Shown here: one piece after another, positions 1 to 8,418 of the stretch
How positions within the stretch are numbered: the stretch's first letter is position 1
Layout: each line of letters opens with the position of its first letter
NCBI RefSeq assembly: GCF_900119825.1
Contig: NZ_FPKR01000006.1
Location: 186,001 to 250,000, forward strand
From: Chitinimonas taiwanensis DSM 18899
Lineage (GTDB): Bacteria; Pseudomonadota; Gammaproteobacteria; Burkholderiales; Chitinimonadaceae
DNA length: 64,000 nucleotides
Reading direction: 5' to 3'
The notes under the pieces: generated by a model
The model's input: only the letters and a program-made list of their open reading frames with translations
Databases searched by the model: none
What the model was told of the DNA's origin: nothing
Position numbers and translations under genes: made by a program

Positions 1-1
1 G

Positions 2-145
2 AAAGGTGGCAGCAATGACCGGGTATTTGTCTGGCACCCGCCTTATGAGGCCAATGGGAGTGGCGGCGGCTTCGACGACCAGCTGATCTGGCTATCCGGC
101 CCCGAGCTTTACAGCCGCTTGATCTCGGTAGGTCAGTTGCCATAA
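2..145 (+). CDS. C-terminal end of a type IV prepilin-like protein (partial)
   Basis: Only the last 47 residues and the TAA stop at 143-145 lie in the window; the gene starts upstream. The tail is Gly/Asn-rich and ends with a block around FDDQLIWLS followed by YSRLISVGQLP. I know this ending from minor prepilins or pseudopilins of the prepilin-type N-terminal cleavage/methylation class. The next gene, 48 bp downstream on the same strand, is a full prepilin, so the two are probably one operon of paralogous pilins. The family call rests on the tail and the neighbour because the diagnostic N-terminal helix is missing. It would be periplasmic or assembled into a pilus or secretion pseudopilus. 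Confidence 0.6.
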   Translation, partial: KGGSNDRVFVWHPPYEANGSGGGFDDQLIWLSGPELYSRLISVGQLP

Positions 146-193
146 TCAGGAGCGCATTACCCGACCAAAAAATATATTGCGCAGGAGGAAACC

Positions 194-847
194 ATGCAAA
201 ACCCGCAACGGGGCTTCACCCTTATTGAAATCGCCATCGTGCTGGTCATCATCGGACTACTCTTGGGCGGTGTGCTCAAAGGCCAAGAGATGATAGAGAA
301 CGGCAAGATCCGCAATGCCGCCAATGAGCTGAACGGGATTTCCGCCGCCTTCAATAGCTATCGCGATCGCTACCGCCAATTACCGGGTGACGACAGCGGC
401 GGCTCGGCTGGCATTGCTGCACGGGGTACGGCCTGGACGGATATTCCGGCAGGGAATGGCAATGGCGTGCTTGATATCAGCGATGCGCAGACCTTTACCG
501 GCGCGGGAGAAGGCGACAATTTCTGGCGCCAGTTGCGAGCAGCCGGGCTGCTGACCGGCAATCCAGCCGATGCAGCAGCCAACTCGGTGCCAAAGAATGC
601 CTATGGCGGACCGACCGGCATCACCAACGCCCCGATGGGCATAAGCGGCCCAGCTATCTGCATGGGCGGACTGCCCGGCAAGGCCGCGCTGGCGCTGGAC
701 ACCCAGCTCGACGACGGCACACCCAATGCGGGCAGCACGCGCGCCACCACGGCCAGCGCCAACAACACCGCGCCTGCCGCTGCGGTCGCCGATGCCGCCA
801 CCGCCTATAGCGAGGACGCGCTCTATACTGTCTGCCGCGCGGCCTGA
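194..847 (+). CDS. Type IV prepilin-like protein with cleavage/methylation N-terminus
   Basis: 217 aa. The N-terminus has a short basic leader (residues 1-7), a Gly-Phe-Thr-Leu-Ile-Glu prepilin peptidase site (G7/F8, Glu at +5), and then a hydrophobic helix to about residue 30, the hallmark of type IV pilins and type II secretion pseudopilins. The globular part is Ala/Gly/Asn-rich. A Cys near residue 155 and another four residues from the C-terminus could form a D-region disulfide loop. An AGGAGG-like site precedes the ATG. It would be processed by PilD, N-methylated and inserted as a minor pilin. No assembly ATPase or secretin is visible here, so pilus and T2SS cannot be told apart. Together with the preceding partial gene it forms a tandem prepilin pair. 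Confidence 0.85.
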   Translation: MQNPQRGFTLIEIAIVLVIIGLLLGGVLKGQEMIENGKIRNAANELNGISAAFNSYRDRYRQLPGDDSGGSAGIAARGTAWTDIPAGNGNGVLDISDAQTFTGAGEGDNFWRQLRAAGLLTGNPADAAANSVPKNAYGGPTGITNAPMGISGPAICMGGLPGKAALALDTQLDDGTPNAGSTRATTASANNTAPAAAVADAATAYSEDALYTVCRAA

Positions 848-860
848 TCCTCAAGCCAGC

Positions 861-885
861 ACCGCCCACGGTCAGCGTGGGCGGT
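861..885. terminator. Bidirectional hairpin between convergent genes
   Basis: A perfect 10-bp inverted repeat (ACCGCCCACG, 861-870, and CGTGGGCGGT, 876-885) with a GTCAG loop sits in the 46-bp gap between the prepilin stop and the antiporter stop. There is no good T-run on either side, so it is a terminator by position and stem strength only. Confidence 0.55.
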
Positions 886-893
886 TGCGCCGC

Positions 894-2861
894 CTACTCG
901 CCTTGCAGCAGCCGCCGCTCCGCGCGGGCCAGTGCCTCAGGCGCGCCCAGCAGCACCATCACATCGCCGACCACCAGTATCTGGTCGGCGGGCGGCTCAT
1001 CCACTTTGCGTCCAGCGTGGCGCAAACTCTTTAGGCTCACCCCATCGTCAGCCAGTTTCAGATCAGGCAAGGTACGCCCAACCGCCGCCGCACCGGCAAT
1101 CAGCTGCACCGAATGCAGGCGCGGCTGAGCCTGCTCCTCGATGCTGTCGTCACTGGCGCCGCGGAAGAATCCCTTGAACAGGCTATAACGCTGCTCGCGC
1201 GCATCGCGAATATGGCGCAACACGCGGTTAAGTGGCACACCGAGCAGCATTAGCGCATGCGAGGCCAGCATCAGACTGCCCTCCATGATCTCGGCCACCA
1301 CTTCGTCCGCACCGGCAGCGCGCAGCTTTTCGATATCGCTATCGTCCCAGGTGCGCACAATGACCGGCAGATCAGGCCGCTCGTGGCGCACGATATCGAG
1401 AATCTTCAAGGCCGAGGGCGTGTGGTCATAGGTGACGATCAGCGCGCGCGCGCGACTGAGCCCGGCCGACATCAACACCTCGCGCCGGGTGGCATCGCCA
1501 AAGGACACGCTCTCGCCCGCCGCCGCCGCCTCCTTGACCCTCTCTGGGTCCAGATCAAGCGCATAGATGCTGACATCCTCCTGCTGCAGCACGCGCGCCA
1601 GTGCCTGCCCGCTGCGCCCATAGCCACACAGGATCACGTGGTCGGAAGTGGCAATGGTCTTTGCCGCCAGCTGGGTCAGGCGCATGGCCTGCAGCATCCA
1701 GTCCGAGGCGATAAAGCGTCGCACGATGGCATCCGAGCGCTGGATCAGAAAAGGGGCAGCGAGCATGGATAAGAGAATGGCGGCCAGTGCCACCTGCTCA
1801 ACCGCGCGCGGCAGCAGGCCTGAGCTCGCGGCCAGTGCCAACAGCACGAAGCCGAACTCGCCGCCCTGTCCGAGCGCCAGGCCAGTGCGCACCGCGGTAC
1901 TGGAGCTGCGCCCAAACCAGCGGGTCAGGCCGGCAATCAGCGCCGCCTTGCCCACGGTGAGGAATAGAAACAGCAGCAGCACCGCCAGGAAGTGCGCCCA
2001 TACCGCACCGAGATCGAGGCGCATGCCGACAGTAATAAAGAATAGGCCGAGCAGCAGATCGCGAAACGGGCGGATATCTTCCTCCACCTGATGGCGATAC
2101 TCGGTTTCGGCAATCAACATCCCTGCCAGAAAAGCGCCCAGCGCCAGGCTCAGCCCAGCCTGGGCGGTCACATAGGAAATACCCAAGGTCACCAGCAGCA
2201 CATTAAGCACGAACAGCTCGGTAGAGCGCCCCTTGGCCACCAGATGAAACAGCGGCCGCAAGAGCTTGGGGCCGAAGTAGAGCAGCACCACCAGGGTGAT
2301 CGCGATTTTCAGGGCAGCCACGCCCAGCGCCAGGCCGAGATCACCGCTCGGGCGAGCCAGAGCAGGTGTCACGATCAGCAGGGGCACCACGGCCAGATCC
2401 TGAAACAGCAATACGCCAATCGCCTGCTGGCCATGGGTGGCATTCACTTCCACCCGCTCGGCCAGCAACTTGGTGACGATGGCGGTAGACGACATGGCCA
2501 GAATACCGCCCAGCACCAGCCCCACCTGCCAGGGCAGGCCATAGAGCAGGGTGGCCAGCATCACCAGCAGCATGGTCGACGCCATCTGGGCCGAGCCTAG
2601 GCCGAATACCGTGCTACGCATGGCAACCAGGCGCGGGAGGCTGAACTCCAGCCCAAGGCTGAACATCAGAAAGACCACGCCGTACTCAGCCAGCTCAGAA
2701 GCCTCGCTGGACGAGGCGATCAGGCCCGCCGCATGCGGCCCAATGGCAATACCGACTAAGAGATAACCGAGCATGGCCGGCAACTGAAAGCGCCGACATA
2801 GGGTGACCACCGCCACCGCGGCGGCAAGCAAGAGCAGAACGGTTTCCAGCGCGTGGTGCAT
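894..2861 (-). CDS. Kef-type monovalent cation:proton antiporter (CPA2) with RCK domain
   Basis: 655 aa, close to KefB/KefC/YbaL length. Residues 1 to about 385 are a long run of hydrophobic helices typical of the Na+/H+ exchanger fold. Around residue 407 comes a Rossmann RCK_N (TrkA-N) domain with a CGYGRSGQ nucleotide-binding loop. About residues 565-650 match a TrkA-C (RCK_C) domain. It should exchange K+ (or Na+) for H+ in the inner membrane, gated by a nucleotide or glutathione-type ligand. No KefF/KefG ancillary subunit lies next to it, so glutathione gating is not shown. It is divergent from kdsD. A perfect TATAAT (minus strand) lies 27 bp upstream of the ATG. Confidence 0.9.
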   Translation of the reverse strand: MHHALETVLLLLAAAVAVVTLCRRFQLPAMLGYLLVGIAIGPHAAGLIASSSEASELAEYGVVFLMFSLGLEFSLPRLVAMRSTVFGLGSAQMASTMLLVMLATLLYGLPWQVGLVLGGILAMSSTAIVTKLLAERVEVNATHGQQAIGVLLFQDLAVVPLLIVTPALARPSGDLGLALGVAALKIAITLVVLLYFGPKLLRPLFHLVAKGRSTELFVLNVLLVTLGISYVTAQAGLSLALGAFLAGMLIAETEYRHQVEEDIRPFRDLLLGLFFITVGMRLDLGAVWAHFLAVLLLFLFLTVGKAALIAGLTRWFGRSSSTAVRTGLALGQGGEFGFVLLALAASSGLLPRAVEQVALAAILLSMLAAPFLIQRSDAIVRRFIASDWMLQAMRLTQLAAKTIATSDHVILCGYGRSGQALARVLQQEDVSIYALDLDPERVKEAAAAGESVSFGDATRREVLMSAGLSRARALIVTYDHTPSALKILDIVRHERPDLPVIVRTWDDSDIEKLRAAGADEVVAEIMEGSLMLASHALMLLGVPLNRVLRHIRDAREQRYSLFKGFFRGASDDSIEEQAQPRLHSVQLIAGAAAVGRTLPDLKLADDGVSLKSLRHAGRKVDEPPADQILVVGDVMVLLGAPEALARAERRLLQGE

Positions 2862-2887
2862 GGCAGGCCTGAACAGAGTGATGCTCG

Positions 2888-2893
2888 ATTATA
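2888..2893 (-). promoter_or_regulatory. -10 hexamer of the kef promoter
   Basis: TATAAT on the minus strand, ending 27 bp before the antiporter ATG. No convincing TTGACA-like hexamer is found 16-18 bp upstream, so this is half a promoter by eye. It lies in the 150-bp divergent region shared with kdsD. Confidence 0.45.
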
Positions 2894-2997
2894 CGAAGGC
2901 CCTGGCTCGCCGCGCTTGCGCTGCAGCAAAAAGGGGAAATGTGCACCGCCCATCAAGAACCGTGCCTGCCGCCGCGCACGAGGGGCGAGGCTTCCCT

Positions 2998-3003
2998 TAT
3001 ACT
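2998..3003 (+). promoter_or_regulatory. -10 hexamer of the kdsD promoter, very close to the start codon
   Basis: TATACT with exactly 8 nt between it and the kdsD ATG at 3012. Transcription from it would begin at or within about 2 nt of the start codon, giving an almost leaderless mRNA. No good -35 is visible and no Shine-Dalgarno site lies between. An identical TATACT-N8-ATG arrangement precedes mtgA at 49535. Confidence 0.45.
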
Positions 3004-3011
3004 TCCACGCC

Positions 3012-3998
3012 ATGACCTCTCCACGCCCGCTTAACCAAGCCGATCTGCTTAGCCTGGCTCGCGATGTGCTCGCGATCGAGTCCGATGCGATTACCGCCCT
3101 CGCCGCCCGCCTGGACGAATCCTTTGCCCGCGCCCACGCCCTGATGCTGAACTGCAGCGGCCGCGTGGTGGTGGCCGGCATCGGCAAGTCCGGCCATATC
3201 GGCAGCAAGATCGCCGCCACGCTGGCCTCCACCGGCACGCCCGCCTTCTTTATGCACCCGGCTGAAGCCGCCCATGGCGACCTGGGCATGATCACCGCCG
3301 ACGACGTGGTGCTCGCGCTATCCAATTCAGGCGAAAGCCATGAGCTGATCGCGCTGCTACCCGCCATCAAGCGCAAGGGCGCACGCATCGTGGCCATGAC
3401 CGGCAACCCGCGCTCCTCGCTCGGCCAGGCAGCCGATGTGCATCTGGATGCCGGCGTGAGCAAGGAAGCCTGCCCGCTCAATCTAGCCCCCACCGCCAGC
3501 ACCACCGCAGCACTAGCCCTAGGCGATGCGCTGGCAGTCAGCCTGCTGGAAGCGCGCGGTTTCAGCCGCGATGACTTCGCACTTTCCCACCCTGGCGGCA
3601 GCCTGGGGCGCAAGCTGCTGGTGCATGTGCGCGATGTCATGCATCAGGGCGAGGCACTGCCCGTGGTCAGCACGGCCGCCAGCATTCGCGACGCGCTGTT
3701 CGAGATCACGCGCAAGGGCCTGGGCCTGACCGCGGTGACCGATGCGGACGGCGAACTGCTGGGTGTATTTACCGACGGCGATCTGCGCCGCGCCATGGAT
3801 AAGGATATCGACCTCAAGCAGGCCGCCATTGCCGATGTGATGACGCGGCGTCCGAAAACCATCGATGCCAACCGGCTGGCGGTCGAGGCCGTGCAGCAGA
3901 TGGAACAATCCAAGGTCTATGTACTGCTGGTCACCGATGCCAGCCGCCTGGTCGGCGCAATACGCATGCATGATCTTTTGCAGGCTGGCGTGGTCTGA
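3012..3998 (+). CDS. kdsD: Arabinose-5-phosphate isomerase (Kdo pathway)
   Basis: 328 aa from the ATG at 3012. The frame is open further upstream, but that extension does not look like protein of this family. KdsD interconverts D-ribulose-5-P and D-arabinose-5-P, the first step to Kdo for LPS. An N-terminal SIS domain carries GIGKSGHIG near residues 56-64 and LSNSGES near 104-110. Two CBS domains follow at about 212-270 and 280-328, the usual KdsD order and length. The C-terminal HPGGSLGRKL segment links the domains. It is the first gene of a tight cluster with kdsC, lptC, lptA and lptB, which couples Kdo synthesis to LPS export. The enzyme is cytoplasmic. Confidence 0.96.
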   Translation: MTSPRPLNQADLLSLARDVLAIESDAITALAARLDESFARAHALMLNCSGRVVVAGIGKSGHIGSKIAATLASTGTPAFFMHPAEAAHGDLGMITADDVVLALSNSGESHELIALLPAIKRKGARIVAMTGNPRSSLGQAADVHLDAGVSKEACPLNLAPTASTTAALALGDALAVSLLEARGFSRDDFALSHPGGSLGRKLLVHVRDVMHQGEALPVVSTAASIRDALFEITRKGLGLTAVTDADGELLGVFTDGDLRRAMDKDIDLKQAAIADVMTRRPKTIDANRLAVEAVQQMEQSKVYVLLVTDASRLVGAIRMHDLLQAGVV

Positions 3999-4031
3999 GC
4001 GCCATCAACCGATTTGAATAAGGACTACCCT

Positions 4032-4547
4032 GTGCTGGAACGCGCCCAAACCGTTCGCCTGATGATTTTTGATGTGGACGGCGTGATGACCGATGGCGGT
4101 CTGTATTACACCGACAGCGGCGAAGAGCTGAAAGCCTTCAATGCGCTGGATGGTCACGGCCTGAAAATGCTCAAGCAATCAGGCGTGCAGCTGGCCATCA
4201 TCAGCGGCCGCAAATCCAAGCTGGTCGAGCACCGTGCGCGCAATCTGGGCATTGACCACCTGGTACAGGGTGCGCACGACAAGCGTGCGTCCTTCGAGGC
4301 CTTGATCGCAGAGCTGGGTTTCACGCCCGAGCAATGCGGCTTCATGGGCGACGATGTGATCGACCTGCCTGTCATGCGCCGCGTGCACTTCGCGATTGCC
4401 GTGCCCGACTCCCCCACCCTGGTGCGCCAGCACGCCCACTATGTCACCGGCGCGCGCGGCGGACACGGCGCAGTACGCGAAGCCTGTGAAGTGATCATGC
4501 AGGCCCAGGGCACCCTGGACGCACAACTGGCGCCCTATCTCGCATGA
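4032..4547 (+). CDS. kdsC: 3-deoxy-D-manno-octulosonate 8-phosphate phosphatase
   Basis: KdsC removes phosphate from Kdo-8-P to give Kdo for lipid A assembly. The protein has the HAD motif I FDVDGVMTDGG near its N-terminus, motif II ISGRKS, and the late acidic motif MGDDVIDLP, all typical of the small C0-type HAD phosphatase KdsC. The GTG at 4032 gives 171 aa and has an AAGGA site at 4020-4024, 7 nt upstream. A TTG at 4014 would add six residues but has no ribosome site. It lies 33 bp after kdsD. Its stop overlaps the lptC start (ATGA), which implies translational coupling. Cytoplasmic, tetrameric in known relatives. Confidence 0.95.
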   Translation: MLERAQTVRLMIFDVDGVMTDGGLYYTDSGEELKAFNALDGHGLKMLKQSGVQLAIISGRKSKLVEHRARNLGIDHLVQGAHDKRASFEALIAELGFTPEQCGFMGDDVIDLPVMRRVHFAIAVPDSPTLVRQHAHYVTGARGGHGAVREACEVIMQAQGTLDAQLAPYLA

Positions 4548-5122
4548 GCATGCTGCCTGATCGCGCCGCGCGCGCCTTCCCGCTGCTACTGCTGGGCCTG
4601 ATGGCCGGCATGGCGGTGATGCTCGACCGGGTGACCGAGGTGCCGAGCTTTGCGCCCGGCGCCGCAGATCGCACGCCCGATCTGCGCATCAGCCATTTCG
4701 CCGCAATCGGCCATGGCGAGGACGGCAAGCCGCTCTACCAGCTGAAGGCCGATCAGATGCGCCACTACCCGAATGATGGCCGCTCGGAATTTGAGCGCGC
4801 CAGTCTGCAGCGCACGCTGCCCGGTGAACCGGCCCTGAGCGTGAAGGCTGACAAGGCCACCGCGAACGCCGGCGGCGACCAGCTGTGGTTCGAGCAGGAT
4901 GTGTTGTTGGCGCGCGCCGCGGGCGAAACACCCGCGGTGCAGCTGCGCACCAGCCGCCTGCAGCTGGACGCAAGGCTCGGTCAAGCCAGCTCGGATGCAC
5001 CAACCAAATTGCGGATGGGCGCCGACCAGGCCAGCAGCACCGGCTTTCATTACGATCATGATCAAGCTCGGCTCAAGCTGAGCAGCAAAGTGAGCATCGA
5101 CTATGCCCCGCCCAAACGCTGA
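4544..5122 (+). CDS. lptC: LPS export protein, membrane-anchored bridge subunit
   Basis: 192 aa. One N-terminal hydrophobic segment at about residues 12-28 anchors the protein in the inner membrane. The rest is a periplasmic beta-jellyroll of the LptC/LptA (OstA-like) type, with the landmarks YQLKADQM near residue 67 and a Y-D-H-D block near the end. LptC accepts LPS from LptB2FG and passes it to LptA. LptF and LptG are not in this window, as is common in proteobacteria. The start overlaps the kdsC stop by 4 nt and the end overlaps lptA by 20 nt. Sequence conservation of LptC is low, so the call draws on topology plus position between kdsC and lptA. Confidence 0.9.
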   Translation: MSMLPDRAARAFPLLLLGLMAGMAVMLDRVTEVPSFAPGAADRTPDLRISHFAAIGHGEDGKPLYQLKADQMRHYPNDGRSEFERASLQRTLPGEPALSVKADKATANAGGDQLWFEQDVLLARAAGETPAVQLRTSRLQLDARLGQASSDAPTKLRMGADQASSTGFHYDHDQARLKLSSKVSIDYAPPKR

Positions 5123-5657
5123 GCGGCTGCTGCAGCTCTGCCTGCTGGCCAGCCTGACGCTAACCGCTCAAGCCGAACTGGCCGACCGCAGCAAACCCAT
5201 CCATATCGATGCCGGCAGTGGCCAGCGCGATGAAAAGAAGGGGCTGTCGGTACTGGAAGGCGGCGTCAAACTGACCCAGGGTTCGCTCTCGCTGCAAGCC
5301 GAGAAAGCCACACTGCAGGCGCTGCCCAGCGGCGACCAGCAGGTACGCGCACAAGGCCGCCCGGTGGCGTTTCGCCAGAAGCTGGAAGGCGAACGTGGTT
5401 GGCTGGAAGCACGTGCCGACAAGCTTGAATACGACAGCAGCAATGGCGAGGTGCGGCTGATGGGCCAAGCCTGGCTGAAGAGCGGCGGCGACGAGATCAG
5501 CGCCAGCAGCATTAGTTACAACACCCAGACCGAGCAATACCGTGCCGAGGGCAGCCCAGCCAGTACGCCAGGCAGCGATGGTCGCCTGCGCATGGTGATT
5601 CAGCCGCGCGTGAAGACCGAGCCAGCTGCCACTGCCGAAGGGCAAAGCAAGCCATGA
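5103..5657 (+). CDS. lptA: Periplasmic LPS transport protein
   Basis: 184 aa with a cleavable signal peptide (hydrophobic 9-22, cleavage near AQA-E at about residue 24) and an OstA/LptA beta-jellyroll domain over roughly residues 30-150 ([11 protein letters not shown], then [15 protein letters not shown]). LptA monomers stack head to tail to form the periplasmic bridge that carries LPS from LptC to LptD at the outer membrane. The gene starts 20 nt inside lptC and ends in an ATGA overlap with lptB, so lptC, lptA and lptB are translated from one message. The C-terminal 30 residues are polar and low-complexity, probably a flexible tail. Confidence 0.94.
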   Translation: MPRPNAERLLQLCLLASLTLTAQAELADRSKPIHIDAGSGQRDEKKGLSVLEGGVKLTQGSLSLQAEKATLQALPSGDQQVRAQGRPVAFRQKLEGERGWLEARADKLEYDSSNGEVRLMGQAWLKSGGDEISASSISYNTQTEQYRAEGSPASTPGSDGRLRMVIQPRVKTEPAATAEGQSKP

Positions 5658-6376
5658 GCCGCCTGTCTGCCCAGCATCTGCAAAAACGTTACAAGGCGCG
5701 CACCGTGGTGCGCGATGTGTCGCTGCACGTGGACGCCGGCGAAGTGGTCGGTCTGCTCGGCCCGAACGGCGCCGGCAAGACCACCAGCTTCTATATGATT
5801 GTCGGCCTGGTGGCCTTGAACGGCGGCCAGATCCAGCTCGACGACGCCGATGTCACCCATCTGCCCATGCACGAACGGGCACGCATGGGCTTGGGCTACC
5901 TGCCTCAGGAAGCGTCCATCTTCCGCAAGCTCAGCGTGGCCGAGAATGTGCGCGCGATCCTGGAGCTGCACGAGACCAGCAGCGATGCGATCGAACACCG
6001 GCTGGAAGAGCTGCTGCGCGAGCTCAATATCTCTCATCTGCGAGATAGCGCCGCACTGGCCCTGTCAGGCGGTGAGCGACGCCGCTGCGAAATTGCGCGC
6101 GCGCTGGCCGCCAATCCACGCTTCATCCTGCTGGACGAGCCGTTTGCCGGCGTCGACCCGATTGCGGTGATGGATATCCAGAAGATCATCCGCTTCCTGA
6201 AGGAGCGCGGCATTGGTGTGCTGATCACCGATCACAATGTGCGCGAAACCCTGGGGATTTGCGATCGCGCCTATATCATTAATGAAGGCAGCGTACTGGC
6301 CTCAGGCAGTGCCGAAGAAATCGTCCATAACGACAATGTGCGCCGCGTCTATCTCGGCGAGCATTTCCGGTTGTAA
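5654..6376 (+). CDS. lptB: LPS export ABC transporter ATPase
   Basis: 240 aa, normal LptB length. It has the Walker [11 protein letters not shown] near residue 38, the Q-loop near YLPQEAS, the ABC signature LSGGERRR near 138, Walker [10 protein letters not shown] near 158 and the H-loop TDHNVRET near 193. LptB dimerises on LptF/LptG and drives LPS extraction from the inner membrane. The [11 protein letters not shown] segment after Walker B is typical of LptB as opposed to amino-acid LivF-type ATPases. The start overlaps lptA, and rpoN follows 36 bp downstream, the classic lptB-rpoN order of beta- and gammaproteobacteria. Confidence 0.97.
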   Translation: MSRLSAQHLQKRYKARTVVRDVSLHVDAGEVVGLLGPNGAGKTTSFYMIVGLVALNGGQIQLDDADVTHLPMHERARMGLGYLPQEASIFRKLSVAENVRAILELHETSSDAIEHRLEELLRELNISHLRDSAALALSGGERRRCEIARALAANPRFILLDEPFAGVDPIAVMDIQKIIRFLKERGIGVLITDHNVRETLGICDRAYIINEGSVLASGSAEEIVHNDNVRRVYLGEHFRL

Positions 6377-6412
6377 ACCCAGGCAGCCCAAGCGCCCCAT
6401 GCACAGACCGGT

Positions 6413-7879
6413 ATGAAACAATCCCTCCAGCTCAAGCTCTCCCAGTCCCTCACGCTCACGCCCCAGCTGCAGCAGTCGATCAAGCTATTGCAGCTGTCCA
6501 CCCTGGACCTGAACCAGGAGATCGAGCGCTTCCTGCAAGACAACCCGATGCTGGAGCGCGAGGACGATAACGAACCCGACACCTATCTGGTGCACGAAGA
6601 CGGCACGCCCACCGCACCGGTCGAGCAGGCCGCGGCCGCGGCAGAGACGCCCGCGGACGAAGCGAGCCAGCCTGACTTCGATATGGATGACTCGCTCGGG
6701 GACAATTACTGGAATGAGGCCTCGGGCGGCAGCGGCAAGGGCAACGAGGGCGATGACGAGTTCGATGCACAGGCGAATGTCGCGCGTATTTCCACGCTGC
6801 GCGAGCATCTGCTGGAACAGCTTGGCCTCTTGCCGTTGAGCCCACGCGACCACGCGGTCGCCACGCTGATCATCGATGCACTCGATGACGATGGCTATCT
6901 GGGCATGAGCCTGGCCGAGATCCATGAGCTGATTCCGCCGGAGCTGCGCGAGGCGCTGGAACTCGAACTGGATGAGCTGCAGGTGGCCTGGCAGTTGGTA
7001 CGTCAGCTGGAACCTTGTGGTGTGGGCGCAGTCGATCTGAAGGACTGTCTGGGCATGCAGCTGCAGCAGCTCAACAGCCACGAACCCGCCTGCAAACTGG
7101 CTTTGGCCGTGGTTACCAATGGCCTCGATTTATTGGCGAACAAGGACTACAGTAAGCTTAAGCGAACGCTGAAATGCGACGACGAGGCGCTGAAAGCCGC
7201 ACAGGAGCTGATCAAGCGCCTGAGCCCGCGTCCCGGTGCCGCCTTCGGCGAATCCGACACCCGTTATGTGGTCGCGGATGTGATCGTGAAGAAACTCAAG
7301 CAGGGCTGGACGGTGCAGTTGAACGAAGCTGCCATGCCCAAGCTGAAGGTCAACCAGCTGTACGCGAACATTCTGCGTCAGCAAAGGGACAGCGGTGCCG
7401 GGCTTTCCGGCCAGCTGCAGGAGGCAAAATGGTTGATCAAGAATGTGCAGCAGCGCTTCGAAACCATCCTGCGCGTCGGCCAGGCCATCGTCGAGAAGCA
7501 GCAGCGTTTCTTCGAACATGGCGAAGTCGCCATGCGTCCCCTGGTACTACGCGATATTGCCGAGGAGCTCGATCTGCACGAATCGACCATCTCGCGCGTC
7601 ACCACCCAGAAGTACATGCTTACCCCGCGAGGCATCTATGAGTTCAAGTATTTCTTCGGCAGCCATGTCGATACCGACTCAGGCGGTGAATGTTCCGCCA
7701 TTGCCATTAAGGCCCTGATCAAACAACTGATACAAAGCGAAGACAATAAGAAGCCACTGAGCGACAGCGCGATTGCCGAAGTCCTCGGCAAGCAGGGCAT
7801 CAACGTCGCCCGCCGCACCGTCGCCAAGTACCGTGAAGCCATGCATATCCCTCCCGTGAACCAACGCAAGTCCCTCTAG
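6413..7879 (+). CDS. rpoN: RNA polymerase sigma-54 factor
   Basis: 488 aa. The N-terminal Gln/Leu-rich activator-interacting region I (residues 1-50, SLTLTPQLQQSIKLLQLS) is followed by an acidic region II at about 55-120, the core-binding domain, and the C-terminal DNA-binding part with the RpoN box ARRTVAKYRE at 466-475. Sigma-54 directs RNA polymerase to -24/-12 promoters and needs AAA+ activators. The downstream order hpf-ptsN-hprK-rapZ is the classical rpoN neighbourhood, linking sigma-54 with the nitrogen PTS. The protein is complete with no missing motif. Confidence 0.98.
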   Translation: MKQSLQLKLSQSLTLTPQLQQSIKLLQLSTLDLNQEIERFLQDNPMLEREDDNEPDTYLVHEDGTPTAPVEQAAAAAETPADEASQPDFDMDDSLGDNYWNEASGGSGKGNEGDDEFDAQANVARISTLREHLLEQLGLLPLSPRDHAVATLIIDALDDDGYLGMSLAEIHELIPPELREALELELDELQVAWQLVRQLEPCGVGAVDLKDCLGMQLQQLNSHEPACKLALAVVTNGLDLLANKDYSKLKRTLKCDDEALKAAQELIKRLSPRPGAAFGESDTRYVVADVIVKKLKQGWTVQLNEAAMPKLKVNQLYANILRQQRDSGAGLSGQLQEAKWLIKNVQQRFETILRVGQAIVEKQQRFFEHGEVAMRPLVLRDIAEELDLHESTISRVTTQKYMLTPRGIYEFKYFFGSHVDTDSGGECSAIAIKALIKQLIQSEDNKKPLSDSAIAEVLGKQGINVARRTVAKYREAMHIPPVNQRKSL

Positions 7880-7925
7880 CCGCCAGCGCAGTCTCCGGCG
7901 GCATCCTTAACACAAGGAGAGTCGT

Positions 7926-8264
7926 ATGAATCTGACCATCAGTGGGCATCACCTCGAAGTTACCCAAGCCATCCGCGAGTATGTTGAAACCAAGCTGGAA
8001 CGGGTAACCCGCCATTTCGACCATGTGATCGACATGAATGTCATCCTTTCGGTGGAAAAGCTGCAACAGAAGATCGAGGTTACCGTCCATGTGCGAGGCA
8101 AGGACATTCACGTAGAAGCGATTCAGGAAGACATGTATGCCGCCATTGATCTGGTGGCCGATAAGCTGGACCGACAGGTGCTCAAGCACAAGGAGAAGCG
8201 TTACAACGACCGGCATTCCGATGCCATGAAATACCAGCCCGAGCCGGAGCAGCCGGCCGCCTGA
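7926..8264 (+). CDS. hpf: Ribosome hibernation promoting factor, short form
   Basis: 112 aa; the ORF begins MNLTISGHHLEVTQAIREYV, the conserved start of HPF/RaiA (sigma-54 modulation protein) domains. The protein covers only the S30AE beta-alpha-beta-beta-beta-alpha fold, with a His/Glu-rich tail of about 12 residues. It lacks the long-form C-terminal dimerisation domain. Short HPF binds the 30S decoding centre and, with RMF in some species, stabilises 100S ribosomes in stationary phase. A strong AAGGAGAG site precedes the ATG. The gene lies 46 bp after rpoN and is followed by a terminator at 8293-8327. Confidence 0.95.
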   Translation: MNLTISGHHLEVTQAIREYVETKLERVTRHFDHVIDMNVILSVEKLQQKIEVTVHVRGKDIHVEAIQEDMYAAIDLVADKLDRQVLKHKEKRYNDRHSDAMKYQPEPEQPAA

Positions 8265-8292
8265 TTGCAAGACCTTTTCAGGCACGCGAGGG

Positions 8293-8327
8293 ACGGGAAT
8301 GGCACAGGGACGCCATTCCCGTTTTTT
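8293..8327 (+). terminator. Rho-independent terminator after hpf
   Basis: An 11-bp stem (8293-8303 with 8312-8322, core CGGGAATGGC/GCCATTCCCG), an 8-nt loop and a T6 run. It closes the lpt-rpoN-hpf transcription unit. Confidence 0.88.
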
Positions 8328-8363
8328 ATTGTCCATCCCGACGCGCGGTCCGGCATGCGCGCC

Positions 8364-8391
8364 TTGCCGCTAAGGCGGAGCGGCGTACAAT
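8364..8391 (+). promoter_or_regulatory. Candidate sigma-70 promoter for ptsN
   Basis: TTGCCG (8364-8369), a 16-bp spacer, then TACAAT (8386-8391). It lies just after the hpf terminator and about 27 bp ahead of the ptsN ATG, so ptsN-hprK-rapZ-ubiX probably has its own promoter. No Shine-Dalgarno match precedes the ATG at 8419. Confidence 0.55.
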
Positions 8392-8418
8392 GGCGGCCTT
8401 ATTTCGATCTGTCCCGTC

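Noticed and set aside
2853-3011. 53-codon N-terminal extension of kdsD
   Set aside because: It overlaps the divergent promoter region and the antiporter start, is Arg/Pro-rich, and family members begin at the 3012 ATG.
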